The notes under the pieces were generated by a model, which saw only the letters and a program-made list of their open reading frames with translations, did no database searches and was not told the origin of the DNA. Made by a program: the position numbers and the translations under genes. 15,075 bases of DNA from a bacterium (GTDB lineage: Bacteria; Ratteibacteria; UBA8468; B48-G9; JAFGKM01), in the NCBI GenBank assembly GCA_035371905.1, contig DAORXQ010000036.1, positions 1 through 15,075 of the forward strand, read 5' to 3'. Below, in pieces: positions 1-7,047 of the stretch (its first letter is position 1; each line of letters begins with the position of its first letter).

Positions 1-374
1 GGTCATTGAAAACAGGGGATTTCTTAAATTCAAGAAAGGATAAACATGTCTGGGTAAAATGGATGGAATTAAGAATCCATAATGATGTAAAGGCGATTGA
101 AACACCAACAGGTTTTATCCCTATATATGAGGACTTGAAAATTTTATTCAATGATGTCTTGAAAAAAGAATATTCTAAAGAAGATTATATTGAACAGTTT
201 ACAATAAGAGTTCTAGAAAATTTAATGAAGATTGAAAGAGTTTTAAAATTCTGTAGAGAAAAAATTGAAGAAGCGCCTGATGAAGTTTTTGAAGTTTTAA
301 ATCAGCAGAAAGAAAGATTAATAAAGGCAAGGGAAAAATTTGGTGATTATATTTCTCCTGAAAGATTTATTTAA
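1..374 (+). CDS. pckG: Phosphoenolpyruvate carboxykinase (GTP), archaeal type, C-terminal fragment
   Basis: The reading frame is open at the left edge (its first complete codon is TCA at position 3), so this is the tail of a gene that begins outside the window; the in-frame TTG at 6 is not a credible start. About 124 residues remain, ending at the TAA at 372-374. Recognisable blocks are VWVKWMELRIHNDVKAIETP, GFIPIYEDLK and a C-terminal GDYISPERF. From memory these resemble the end of the roughly 600-residue GTP-dependent PEPCKs of Thermococcales and some bacteria. That enzyme interconverts oxaloacetate and PEP in the cytoplasm; its kinase motifs would lie upstream of the window. The aminotransferase start is only 20 bp downstream, so the two are probably co-transcribed, linking oxaloacetate to aspartate. 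The assignment rests on the tail alone and is moderately sure. Confidence 0.68.
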   Translation, partial: SLKTGDFLNSRKDKHVWVKWMELRIHNDVKAIETPTGFIPIYEDLKILFNDVLKKEYSKEDYIEQFTIRVLENLMKIERVLKFCREKIEEAPDEVFEVLNQQKERLIKAREKFGDYISPERFI

Positions 375-394
375 AAATTAAAAATGGAGGAGGT

Positions 395-1543
395 ATGGAA
401 CTTTTATCTGAAAGAGCAAAATTGTTAAAACCATCAGCAACAATGGCATTGAATAAGAAGGCAAAAGAAATGAAGGCAAAAGGACTTGATATTGTAAATC
501 TGACTGTTGGAGAACCTGATTTTGATACACCTGAGGAGATTAAGGAATATGCAATAAAAGCGATGAAAGAAGGTTATACAAAATATACAGAAGAAAAAGG
601 ATTAAAAGAATTAAGAGAAGCAATATGTGAAAAACTTGAAAAAGAGAATAAACTTAAATATGAACCTGAAGAAATTGTTGTTTCAAATGGAGCAAAACAT
701 TCCCTTTTTAATATTTTTCTATCAATTTTAAATCCCGGAGATGAAATTATAATACCTGTTCCTTACTGGGTAAGTTATCCTGCAATGGTTTCTATATGCG
801 GAGGAGTTCCTGTTTTCTGTAATTTCAATGAAAAATTTAAAATAGACATAGATGACTTAAAGAAAAAAATCACAAAAAAAACAAAGGGTATAATTTTAAA
901 CAGTCCTTCAAATCCAACAGGTATTGTATATGATAAAAAAGAACTTGAAGAAATTGCAGAAATAATTATTTCAAATAAAATTTTATGTATTTCTGATGAA
1001 GTTTATGAAAAAATTATATTTGACAGTGAATATTTTTCAATTGCTTCACTTTCTGATGAAATAAAGGAGTTGACAGTTGTTGTAAATGGTGTTTCAAAGA
1101 CATTTGCAATGACTGGCTGGAGAATTGGATACACAGCATCAAAAAGATACCTTGCCGATGCTTTTGGGAAAATACAGGGACAGACAACTTCTGCACCTTC
1201 AACAATATCCCAGAAAGCATCAATTTATGCAATAAAAGAAGGAGAAAAATTATACAGAAATATGATTGAAGAATTTAAAAAAAGAAAAAATTTCCTTGTT
1301 GAAAATCTTTCAGAAGAAATTAAATTTCCTTATCCAGAAGGTGCTTTTTATATGTTTTTGAACTTTAAAAATATGGATTCAAAGGACTTTGCCGAAAAAC
1401 TTCTTGAAGAAAAACTTGTTGCAACAGTTCCTGGATGTGAATTTGGAGTTGACAATTATATAAGAATATCTTATGCTACAAGTATGGAGAATTTAAAAAA
1501 AGCAGTTGAAAGAATAAATGAATTTGTAAAGGAGAATAAATGA
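395..1543 (+). CDS. aspC: Class I PLP-dependent aminotransferase, aspartate aminotransferase type
   Basis: This is a complete 382-residue fold-type I aminotransferase, the normal length for the family, and cytoplasmic. The ATG at 395 follows a strong GGAGGAGG at 386-393. Visible landmarks are NLTVGEPDFDTP near residue 35, the SNGAKHSLFN phosphate-binding region, NSPSNPTG, SDEVYEK with the pyridine-nitrogen Asp at 201 and Tyr204, the PLP-lysine motif VSKTFAMTGWRIGY with Lys235, and the substrate-carboxylate Arg in YIRISYATS at 357. These place it with subgroup Ib aspartate aminotransferases (aspartate + 2-oxoglutarate to oxaloacetate + glutamate), although aromatic or broad-specificity relatives look similar. 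It lies 20 bp after the PEPCK gene and overlaps the next gene by ATGA, so it is mid-operon. All catalytic residues are present. Confidence 0.9.
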   Translation: MELLSERAKLLKPSATMALNKKAKEMKAKGLDIVNLTVGEPDFDTPEEIKEYAIKAMKEGYTKYTEEKGLKELREAICEKLEKENKLKYEPEEIVVSNGAKHSLFNIFLSILNPGDEIIIPVPYWVSYPAMVSICGGVPVFCNFNEKFKIDIDDLKKKITKKTKGIILNSPSNPTGIVYDKKELEEIAEIIISNKILCISDEVYEKIIFDSEYFSIASLSDEIKELTVVVNGVSKTFAMTGWRIGYTASKRYLADAFGKIQGQTTSAPSTISQKASIYAIKEGEKLYRNMIEEFKKRKNFLVENLSEEIKFPYPEGAFYMFLNFKNMDSKDFAEKLLEEKLVATVPGCEFGVDNYIRISYATSMENLKKAVERINEFVKENK

Positions 1544-2346
1544 GAAAAATATCAATTTTAATTTTTTTGTTTTGTCCATTTTTTTTGTTTTCTCAGGAAT
1601 ATAAATTCAAGCAGTCAAAACCACTCAATTATACTTTTCAAATGAAAGGAGATGTCAACTTAAATTATCCTGGAACAAATGAAAAATTTAATGTTTTTGC
1701 AAAAGGAAATTTAAAAATTGAAACTCTTGGAATTGAAGAAGAAGTATATATTCTTAAAATTACTCCATTTAAAACAATTGTAAAAGTTGATGAACAGGTA
1801 CTTGAAGATATAACCAATATTGAAACAGGAATTTCTTCTGTTATATCAACAAGTTTAGTAAAAATGAAAAATAATGGTGAAATTATTGAAATGGCAGAGA
1901 CAAATAAAGGGATTCTTTCTCTTTCTCAGGTTCTAAAACTTCTTCCTGTTTTCTCTGAAAATTTATCTTCTGGGAAAAAATGGAAACAGACGATACCTGC
2001 TTTTAATTTTCCAGGAATTCCAATGTGTGCACTTGAATTTAATTATTCATATGAGAAAAAAGGAAATTCAGGTTTAATTCATTTAACAGGAATACAGACA
2101 ATAAAAGAAACAAGGAAAGACAAAGATACGAAAATAACATTTGACGGTAAAAATTCTTCTAAGGGAAGTTTTGTTTTTAATGAGGATGAAGGCGAGATAA
2201 GTAATTTTAACGGGAATTTTTTACTTGACCTTAACACAAAATTTGAAATTCCTCCCTCTCCTGATGTAAAAGAAAAAAAAATAGAAACCCTTACAATAAA
2301 GATAAAACTTAATCTAAATATAACACTTTCTAAACTTACCTCTTGA
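1540..2346 (+). CDS. Secreted protein of unknown function, possibly DUF6263-like
   Basis: The 268-residue protein starts at ATG 1540, overlapping the aminotransferase stop in ATGA, with AAGGAG at 1529-1534; this suggests translational coupling. The N-terminus (MRK followed by about 14 hydrophobic residues, then LFS-QE) is a classic signal peptide with likely cleavage after Ser18. The rest is Lys/Glu-rich with alternating hydrophobic residues (YTFQMKGDVNLNYP, FNVFAKGNLKIETLG, LTIKIKLNLNITLS), as expected for an all-beta exported protein. The shape recalls DUF6263-type envelope proteins, but this is only an impression. No catalytic motif or lipobox is seen. Its placement beside central-metabolism genes gives no clear hint of a role. 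Confidence 0.75.
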   Translation: MRKISILIFLFCPFFLFSQEYKFKQSKPLNYTFQMKGDVNLNYPGTNEKFNVFAKGNLKIETLGIEEEVYILKITPFKTIVKVDEQVLEDITNIETGISSVISTSLVKMKNNGEIIEMAETNKGILSLSQVLKLLPVFSENLSSGKKWKQTIPAFNFPGIPMCALEFNYSYEKKGNSGLIHLTGIQTIKETRKDKDTKITFDGKNSSKGSFVFNEDEGEISNFNGNFLLDLNTKFEIPPSPDVKEKKIETLTIKIKLNLNITLSKLTS

Positions 2347-2407
2347 TATTTTAAAAAACCTCTACTTATTTATCCTTTTGTAAGTAAGAAATGTAAAATA
2401 AAAATTT

Positions 2408-2437
2408 TTGACATCTTTAAATCTGTCCTATTAAAAT
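2408..2437 (+). promoter_or_regulatory. Sigma70-type promoter for the SGNH hydrolase/MATE group
   Basis: A perfect TTGACA at 2408-2413 is followed after 18 bp by TAAAAT at 2432-2437, a 5/6 match to TATAAT. The predicted RNA start near 2444 leaves a leader of about 18 nt carrying AGGAGG at 2451-2456 before the ATG at 2462. This is the only long gap (115 bp) in the left half and separates the metabolic operon from the hydrolase pair. I see no convincing terminator in the gap. Confidence 0.65.
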
Positions 2438-2461
2438 AATAACTTAACCAAGGAGGCAAAA

Positions 2462-3457
2462 ATGATTTATAAAAATGTTGAATTGTATAATGTAGAAGAA
2501 ATAAGGGAAGATAATGATGGATTACAGTTATTGAGAATTCCTGAAACACTGAGAAGTAAATTGAATGACAATGCTAAAAATGCTTCTTTATATCCTTCAG
2601 GATGTGAGATAAGATTTAATTTAAAAAGCGAAATATGTAAAATTGTCTTAAAAGGAATTAATGGAAATGGAATTTGTGAAGTTTTCTTTGGTGATTTTTT
2701 TGAAAGTTGGAGATTGATTAAAGGAGAACCAACTGAAATTGAAATAAGATACCCTCAAAATATTGAATATCTTTCAAAACTTTCAAAAGAAAAAAATTTA
2801 AAATTTGACCCGAAACTTGTAAGAGTTATACTTCCACATCTACTTATCACAAAAATTGTTGATATAGGAGGAGAATTTGAACTTCCAAGAAAAAATCAGA
2901 CCCCTAAGGTTAAATATCTTGCCTATGGTTCTTCAATTACTCATGGAGCTACATCATTAAGACCAACTGGAACATATGCATCAAAAATAGCACAGATACT
3001 AAATGTGGACTTAATAAATCTTGGTTTTGGTGGTGGCGCTCATCTTGAAAAAGAAATTGCTGATTATATTGCTGAAAGAGATGATTGGGATTTTGGAACT
3101 TTTGAACTCGGAATAAATATGGTTGGTGGTTTTGAGGTTGATGAATTTGAAAAGAGGGTTGATTATTTTATTGAAAAGATTGTTGATAAAAAACCTGACA
3201 AATATTTATTCTTCATAGATATATTTCCTTTTTATATGGACTTTGACAACCAAGAAAAACAGGAAAAATTCAGGGAGATTGTAAAAAATAAAGTTAAGGA
3301 GGTAAATAAAGATAATGTAATTCATATTTCAGGATTTGATATTTTAAAAAGTTTAAAAGGGCTAACCTTTGATATTCTTCATCCTTCACCTTTTGGTATG
3401 GAAGAAATGGCTTATAATCTTGCGAATATTATGAAAAGTTATGGGTTGGTAGATTAA
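2462..3457 (+). CDS. SGNH/GDSL-family hydrolase (copy 1 of tandem pair)
   Basis: This is a 331-residue protein. Residues 1 to about 145 look like a beta-sandwich accessory domain (LYPSGCEIRFNLKSE, GICEVFFGDFFESW), and residues 150-331 form the SGNH catalytic domain. Block I is AYGSSITHG with nucleophile Ser158, in place of the usual GDSIT-type spacing. Block II is LGFGGGAHLE, block III is the Asn of GIN at 219, and block V is DILHP with Asp304 and His307. Together these give the Ser-Asp-His triad and oxyanion hole of a carbohydrate or lipid esterase. The layout resembles GDSL_3-type acetyl-ester hydrolases with an N-terminal jelly roll. No signal peptide is visible, so it is probably cytoplasmic and may deacylate imported or intracellular sugars. 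AGGAGG lies 5 bp before the ATG. A close paralogue follows after 13 bp. Confidence 0.85.
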   Translation: MIYKNVELYNVEEIREDNDGLQLLRIPETLRSKLNDNAKNASLYPSGCEIRFNLKSEICKIVLKGINGNGICEVFFGDFFESWRLIKGEPTEIEIRYPQNIEYLSKLSKEKNLKFDPKLVRVILPHLLITKIVDIGGEFELPRKNQTPKVKYLAYGSSITHGATSLRPTGTYASKIAQILNVDLINLGFGGGAHLEKEIADYIAERDDWDFGTFELGINMVGGFEVDEFEKRVDYFIEKIVDKKPDKYLFFIDIFPFYMDFDNQEKQEKFREIVKNKVKEVNKDNVIHISGFDILKSLKGLTFDILHPSPFGMEEMAYNLANIMKSYGLVD

Positions 3458-3470
3458 AAGGGAGGGAAAA

Positions 3471-4472
3471 ATGCTTTACAGAAATATTGAGTTTTATAAT
3501 GTTGAGGAAATTTTTGAAAGAGAAAACGGACTTCAGTTATCAAGAATTCCTGAAAGAGTGAGGGTTAAACTGAATGATAATGCAAAAACAAGAGCGATTA
3601 TGCCTGCAGGGTGTGAATTAAGGTTTAGATTGAAAAGTCAGAAAGCAAAAATTGTGATGAAAACAGATACAGAAGTTGTCTGGAGAAATGGAATATGTGA
3701 GATTTATTTTGGGGATTTTTTTGAAAGATGGTATTTTGTAAGTGAAAATCCAAGTATAATTGAAATTCAATATCCACAGAATCTTGAAAAATTAAAAGAA
3801 TTAAAGAAAGAGAAAGGATTGAAGTTTGACCCTGAAGTTGTAAGAATTATACTACCTCATTTAGTTGATTTAAGAATTCTGGAGATTGAAGGAGAATTTA
3901 ATCCACCTGAAAAAAATCAAGTCCCTGATAAAAAATTTATTGCCTATGGTTCTTCAATTACTCATGGTGGTTTTTCAATTGTTCCAAGTTATACTTATGT
4001 TTCGAAGACAGCATATATTCTCGGTATGGATGCGATAAATCTTGGTTTAGGGGGAGGAGCACATCTTGAAAAAGAAATTGCTGATTATATTGCTGAAAGG
4101 GATGACTGGGAATTTGGGGTATTTGAACTTGGAGTAAATATGGTTGGTGGTTTTGAAGTTGACCAGTTTGAAAAAAGGGTTGATTATTTTGTTGAAAAGA
4201 TAGTAAAAGAGAATCCTGAAAAATATCTGTTTTTTATTGATATATTTCCATTTTATATGGACTTTGATAATCAGGAAAAACAGAAAAAATTCAGGGAAAT
4301 CGTAAAAAACAAAGTAAAACAGATAAAAAAGAAAAATGTAATTCATATCTCAGGTTTTAAAATTTTGAAAGATGTAAGAGGCCTTATGACAGATAGAGTC
4401 CATCCTTCATCACAGGGTTTTGAGGAGATGGGATACAATCTTGCTTCAATCCTGAAAAAATATGTTGTTTGA
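3471..4472 (+). CDS. SGNH/GDSL-family hydrolase (copy 2 of tandem pair)
   Basis: This 333-residue protein is collinear with the preceding gene and clearly arose from it by tandem duplication. The block LEKEIADYIAERDDW and the segment around PFYMDFDNQEKQ are identical, and the N-terminal sandwich is also conserved. Triad residues are Ser162 in AYGSSITHG, Asp308 and His311 in DRVHP, with oxyanion Asn223 in GVN, so both copies appear active. It differs most in the substrate-side segment after the nucleophile (GGFSIVPSYTYVSKT against GATSLRPTGTYASKI in copy 1) and has a few extra residues in the first domain (TDTEVVWRNG). This suggests a change in substrate preference. Start ATG 3471 follows AAGGGAGGG; there is no signal peptide. 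It is co-transcribed with copy 1 and probably with the exporter 36 bp downstream. Confidence 0.85.
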   Translation: MLYRNIEFYNVEEIFERENGLQLSRIPERVRVKLNDNAKTRAIMPAGCELRFRLKSQKAKIVMKTDTEVVWRNGICEIYFGDFFERWYFVSENPSIIEIQYPQNLEKLKELKKEKGLKFDPEVVRIILPHLVDLRILEIEGEFNPPEKNQVPDKKFIAYGSSITHGGFSIVPSYTYVSKTAYILGMDAINLGLGGGAHLEKEIADYIAERDDWEFGVFELGVNMVGGFEVDQFEKRVDYFVEKIVKENPEKYLFFIDIFPFYMDFDNQEKQKKFREIVKNKVKQIKKKNVIHISGFKILKDVRGLMTDRVHPSSQGFEEMGYNLASILKKYVV

Positions 4473-4508
4473 AAGAGAAAAATAGTTCAGTGTAAAAAAG
4501 TAAATTTT

Positions 4509-5867
4509 ATGAGAAAATATTTGAAAGAACTTTTAATTATTTCATTTCCCCTCATTATAAGTTCAAGTATATGGACTATTCAGCATTTTGTTGATAGAAT
4601 GTTTATTTCATGGTATTCAGTTAAAGCACTTGCAGCAGTATTACCCGCAAGTTTTTTAAATTTAACAACTACAAGTATTTTTGTTGGAACTGCCTCTTTT
4701 GTGAATACTTTTGTTGCTCAGTACTACGGAGCCGAAACATATGAAAAAACAGGTGAAATTGTATGGCAGGGTTTATATCTGGCTCTTATAGGTGGCATTT
4801 TACATTTTCTTTTTATTCCACTTACTCCATTTATGTTTTCAATTTTTGCTCATGAAAAAGAGGTCTTAAGTTATGAAGTTATTTATTTTCAGATTCTCTG
4901 CGTTGGTGCTTTTTCTGTAATTGCTTCTTCATCTTTATCTTCATTTTTTTCAGGAAGAGGGAAAACAAATATTGTTCTTTTTGTCAGTTTTCTCCAGACA
5001 ACTTTAAATCTGATTTTTGATTACCTTTTGATTTTCGGGAAATGGATATTTCCGGAGATGGGAATAAAAGGTGCAGGTATTGCTACAGTTATTTCTGGAT
5101 ATTTTTCATTTTTTGTTTATCTTTTATTAATCTTTCAGAAAAAAAATTTAATGTATGGGATTAAAAATTTCAGGTTTAATAAAGTACTTTTTAAAAATCT
5201 TTTAAAATACGGTGTTCCAAGTGGTATGCATTTTTTTCTTGATATTTCTGTCTGGACTATTTTTTTACTTATAATAGGTAAACTTGGAGTTATTCCTCTT
5301 TCTTCTTCAAATATCGCTTTTAATATAAATACAGTTGCTTTTATGCCGATGATAGGAATAGGTACAGGTGTTTCAATACTTGTTGGTCAGTATATTGGGA
5401 AAGGGAAACCAGAGATAGGAGAAAAAATAACTTATATTGGATTTTTGATTACTTTTATATATATGTGTTCAATTGCTCTTACCTATATTATATTTCCTGA
5501 TTTCTATATTAAGTTTTTTAGACCGCGGGTTTATACAGGTGATTTTGAGCAGGTAAGGAATTTAACAGTTATACTTTTGAGGTTTGTTGCTTTTTACTCA
5601 ATTTTTGATACTATGAATGTAATTTTTCTTTCTGGACTGAGGGGTGCAGGAGATACAAAATTTATTATGAATGTTTTTTTATTTGCCACAATTTTTATTT
5701 TTCTTATTCCTCTTTATATCTGTACTTTCATTTTTAATTCAGGGATATTTATAGGTTGGTCTATTGCAACGTTATATGTGATAGTTATAGGGTTCAGTTT
5801 TTTTATAAGGTTTTTAAAAGGAAAGTGGAAGAAACTTAAGGTGATTGAGACACCTGTTCTGTTATGA
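4509..5867 (+). CDS. MATE-family efflux transporter
   Basis: This 452-residue polytopic inner-membrane protein has about twelve hydrophobic segments in two similar halves. The family landmarks are SFPLIISSSIWTIQHFVDRM in the first helix, FVNTFVAQYYGAE, the GKWIFPEMGIKGAGIATVIS motif after helix 6, GTGVSILVGQYIGKGKPE in the second half, and FLSGLRGAGDTKFIMN near helix 10. MATE proteins are Na+ or H+ antiporters exporting drugs, flavins or lipid-like compounds; the substrate cannot be told here. Length is normal for the NorM/DinF range. The ATG at 4509 has only a weak A/G-rich sequence upstream and no good Shine-Dalgarno, so translation may depend on the upstream hydrolase gene. Its 3' end contains the -35 box of the promoter for the next gene. 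Confidence 0.88.
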   Translation: MRKYLKELLIISFPLIISSSIWTIQHFVDRMFISWYSVKALAAVLPASFLNLTTTSIFVGTASFVNTFVAQYYGAETYEKTGEIVWQGLYLALIGGILHFLFIPLTPFMFSIFAHEKEVLSYEVIYFQILCVGAFSVIASSSLSSFFSGRGKTNIVLFVSFLQTTLNLIFDYLLIFGKWIFPEMGIKGAGIATVISGYFSFFVYLLLIFQKKNLMYGIKNFRFNKVLFKNLLKYGVPSGMHFFLDISVWTIFLLIIGKLGVIPLSSSNIAFNINTVAFMPMIGIGTGVSILVGQYIGKGKPEIGEKITYIGFLITFIYMCSIALTYIIFPDFYIKFFRPRVYTGDFEQVRNLTVILLRFVAFYSIFDTMNVIFLSGLRGAGDTKFIMNVFLFATIFIFLIPLYICTFIFNSGIFIGWSIATLYVIVIGFSFFIRFLKGKWKKLKVIETPVLL

Positions 5868-5873
5868 TATAAT
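5845..5873 (+). promoter_or_regulatory. Extended -10 promoter reading into REP 1 and the DUF4870 gene
   Basis: TTGAGA (5845-5850), 17 bp, then TGA-TATAAT with the hexamer at 5868-5873. The -35 lies in the last codons of the MATE gene and the -10 starts one base after its stop. The expected RNA start, near 5880, is the first base of the REP hairpin, so the transcript would begin with a stem-loop. Confidence 0.6.
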
Positions 5874-5879
5874 TTTAAT

Positions 5880-5897
5880 CCCACCTTATGAGGTGGG
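5880..5897 (+). repeat. REP palindrome 1 (variant with four-base loop)
   Basis: CCCACCT (5880-5886) pairs perfectly with AGGTGGG (5891-5897) around the loop TATG. The stem is the same as that of type A REPs, but the loop has four bases and neither flank shows the conserved head, so orientation is uncertain. It lies between the MATE and DUF4870 genes. There is no T-tract after it, so it is not an intrinsic terminator. Confidence 0.8.
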
Positions 5898-5949
5898 GAA
5901 TTAGTAGGAAGGATAATGAAGAAAAAGAAAATGATAAAAAGGAGGGAGA

Positions 5950-6288
5950 ATGGAAGATAGAGAAAAGATGGTTAGTTTTCTTGCTTATTTTTTTGGTTGG
6001 ATTTCAGGACTTATTATTTTTTTAACGGAAAAGAAAAGTGAATATATAAGATTTAATGCTATGCAGAGTATAATTTTTAGTGGAGTTTTAACTGTTATTT
6101 ATATTTTCATCTCTATTGTTTCTCTCATTCCTTTCATAGGTAAAATTCTATCTTTAATTCTCCATCCTCTTGTTTATCTTGCAGGAACAGCGATATGGAT
6201 TGTGCTTCTTATTAAGTCATTCAAAGGAGAGTATTTTAAACTTCCTGTAATTGGCGATTATGCAGAGAAATATTCAAAAACGCTATGA
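5950..6288 (+). CDS. DUF4870/Tic20-like small membrane protein
   Basis: The protein has 112 residues with three hydrophobic helices at about 8-25, 41-62 and 66-88 and a short charged tail. It opens with EDREKMVSFLAYFFGWISG and has RFNAMQS at 34-40, which corresponds to the RFHAxQS signature between the first and second helices of DUF4870 proteins. The closing block KLPVIGDYAEKY is also typical. The family is widespread in bacteria and its function is not established. Start ATG 5950 is set by GGAGGGAG at 5941-5948. A dedicated promoter overlaps the end of the MATE gene, and REP copies lie on both sides. Confidence 0.82.
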   Translation: MEDREKMVSFLAYFFGWISGLIIFLTEKKSEYIRFNAMQSIIFSGVLTVIYIFISIVSLIPFIGKILSLILHPLVYLAGTAIWIVLLIKSFKGEYFKLPVIGDYAEKYSKTL

Positions 6289-6296
6289 CCCTTTTG

Positions 6297-6336
6297 TCCA
6301 CCTTTAAGGTGGGATGTGGAAATGAAGGCAGGACAA
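6297..6336 (-). repeat. REP unit 2, type A, inverted, upstream of RAYT1
   Basis: The hairpin is 6297-6313, CCACCT-TTA-AGGTGG; on the minus strand it reads CCCACCT-TAA-AGGTGG, i.e. type A. The 23-nt head on the right (6314-6336), read on the minus strand, keeps TTG at its start and ATTTCC at the same distance from the stem as in forward copies, but is otherwise degenerate. With REP 3 it forms an inverted pair around the first transposase gene. Confidence 0.75.
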
Positions 6337-6370
6337 GGAATGAGAAAGGCAGTTAGATAGGAGTGAATAA

Positions 6371-6997
6371 ATGGAAGAGGGAAGTTTGTTTCATGTATTT
6401 ACAAAAAGTATTGCTGGCTATAAAGTTTTTAAAAGTAAGGTTGATTACAGGAGGATGGTTGAGACAATCTGGTATTATATGGATGAAAGAACGGCAAAAT
6501 TTTCCAGAGTTATTGACTTAAAAAAAGAAAATAAAGGAGAGCCAGTTGTAAGAATAATATGTTACTGCATAATGCCTACACATTTACACCTTGTTTTAGA
6601 AGAAAAAAAAGAAAAAGGAATTTCACAATTTATGAGTAATATTTTAAACAGTTATGCGAGATACTTTAATTTAAAATATAAAAGAAAGGGACATTTATGG
6701 GAAAGTAGTTATAAAAGGGTACTGGTAGAAACAGATGAACAGTTACTCCATCTGACAAGATATATACATTTAAATCCGACAACCGCAGGCATAGTGAAGA
6801 AACCAGAAAACTGGGAGTTTTCTTCATACAGGGAATATTTAGGTAATGAAAAGATTTTTTTAAAAATATGCTATTTTGATGATATTATAGAAATAAATCC
6901 AAAAAGTTATAGGGAATTTGTAGAGGATTATATTGATTACGAGAAGGAATTACACAGGATAAAAGGGTTGGTAAAATTTGAATCTGAAAATCCTTGA
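6371..6997 (+). CDS. REP-associated tyrosine transposase (RAYT1, IS200-like Y1 transposase)
   Basis: This 208-residue HUH-endonuclease belongs to the REP-associated family related to IS200/IS605 TnpA. The metal-binding HxH is in CIMPTHLHLVL (His71, His73). The nucleophile is expected in the motif ILNSYARYFN (Tyr95 or Tyr98), followed by the family blocks KGHLWESSYK, LTRYIHLNP and ENWEFSSYREYLG. Such enzymes bind and nick single-stranded REP hairpins. ATG 6371 follows GGAG at 6360-6363. The gene is complete, with motifs intact, and is flanked by type A REPs in inverted orientation. Its stop codon (6995-6997) lies within the TTGA that opens REP 3. RAYT2 in this window is a clear paralogue with HxH and Tyr at the same residue numbers. 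Confidence 0.93.
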   Translation: MEEGSLFHVFTKSIAGYKVFKSKVDYRRMVETIWYYMDERTAKFSRVIDLKKENKGEPVVRIICYCIMPTHLHLVLEEKKEKGISQFMSNILNSYARYFNLKYKRKGHLWESSYKRVLVETDEQLLHLTRYIHLNPTTAGIVKKPENWEFSSYREYLGNEKIFLKICYFDDIIEINPKSYREFVEDYIDYEKELHRIKGLVKFESENP

Positions 6998-7033
6998 CAG
7001 ACAAAGGTTTTCCAAGCCCACCTTAAAGGTGGG
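6994..7033 (+). repeat. REP unit 3, type A, forward
   Basis: This unit has TTGA at 6994-6997 (supplying the RAYT1 stop), a head to 7016 with GACAAAGGTTTTCCAAG, then the perfect 7-bp hairpin CCCACCT-TAA-AGGTGGG at 7017-7033. The right arm runs directly into AGGGAGGAGG, the ribosome-binding region of the dehydrogenase gene. Confidence 0.88.
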
Positions 7034-7047
7034 AGGGAGGAGGAAAA

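Noticed and set aside
6..374. A complete 122-residue gene starting at TTG 6.
   Set aside because: The frame is open to the left edge and the sequence matches the end of a PEPCK, so it is a truncated view of a longer gene.
2363..2386. TACTTA/TAAGTA inverted repeat as a terminator after the secreted-protein gene.
   Set aside because: Only six A/T-rich pairs with a 12-nt loop and no T-tract; too weak to call.
5916..5960. A 14-codon Lys/Arg-rich ORF before the DUF4870 gene.
   Set aside because: It is a chance frame in an A/G-rich leader overlapping the ribosome site and start of the real gene.
6994..6999. TTGACA as a -35 box for the dehydrogenase gene.
   Set aside because: It is part of the REP 3 head, and no -10 box is found 15-19 bp downstream, where the hairpin lies.
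5880..7033. REP hairpins as intrinsic transcription terminators.
   Set aside because: None is followed by a T-run; what follows is mostly G/A-rich and leads into ribosome-binding sites.
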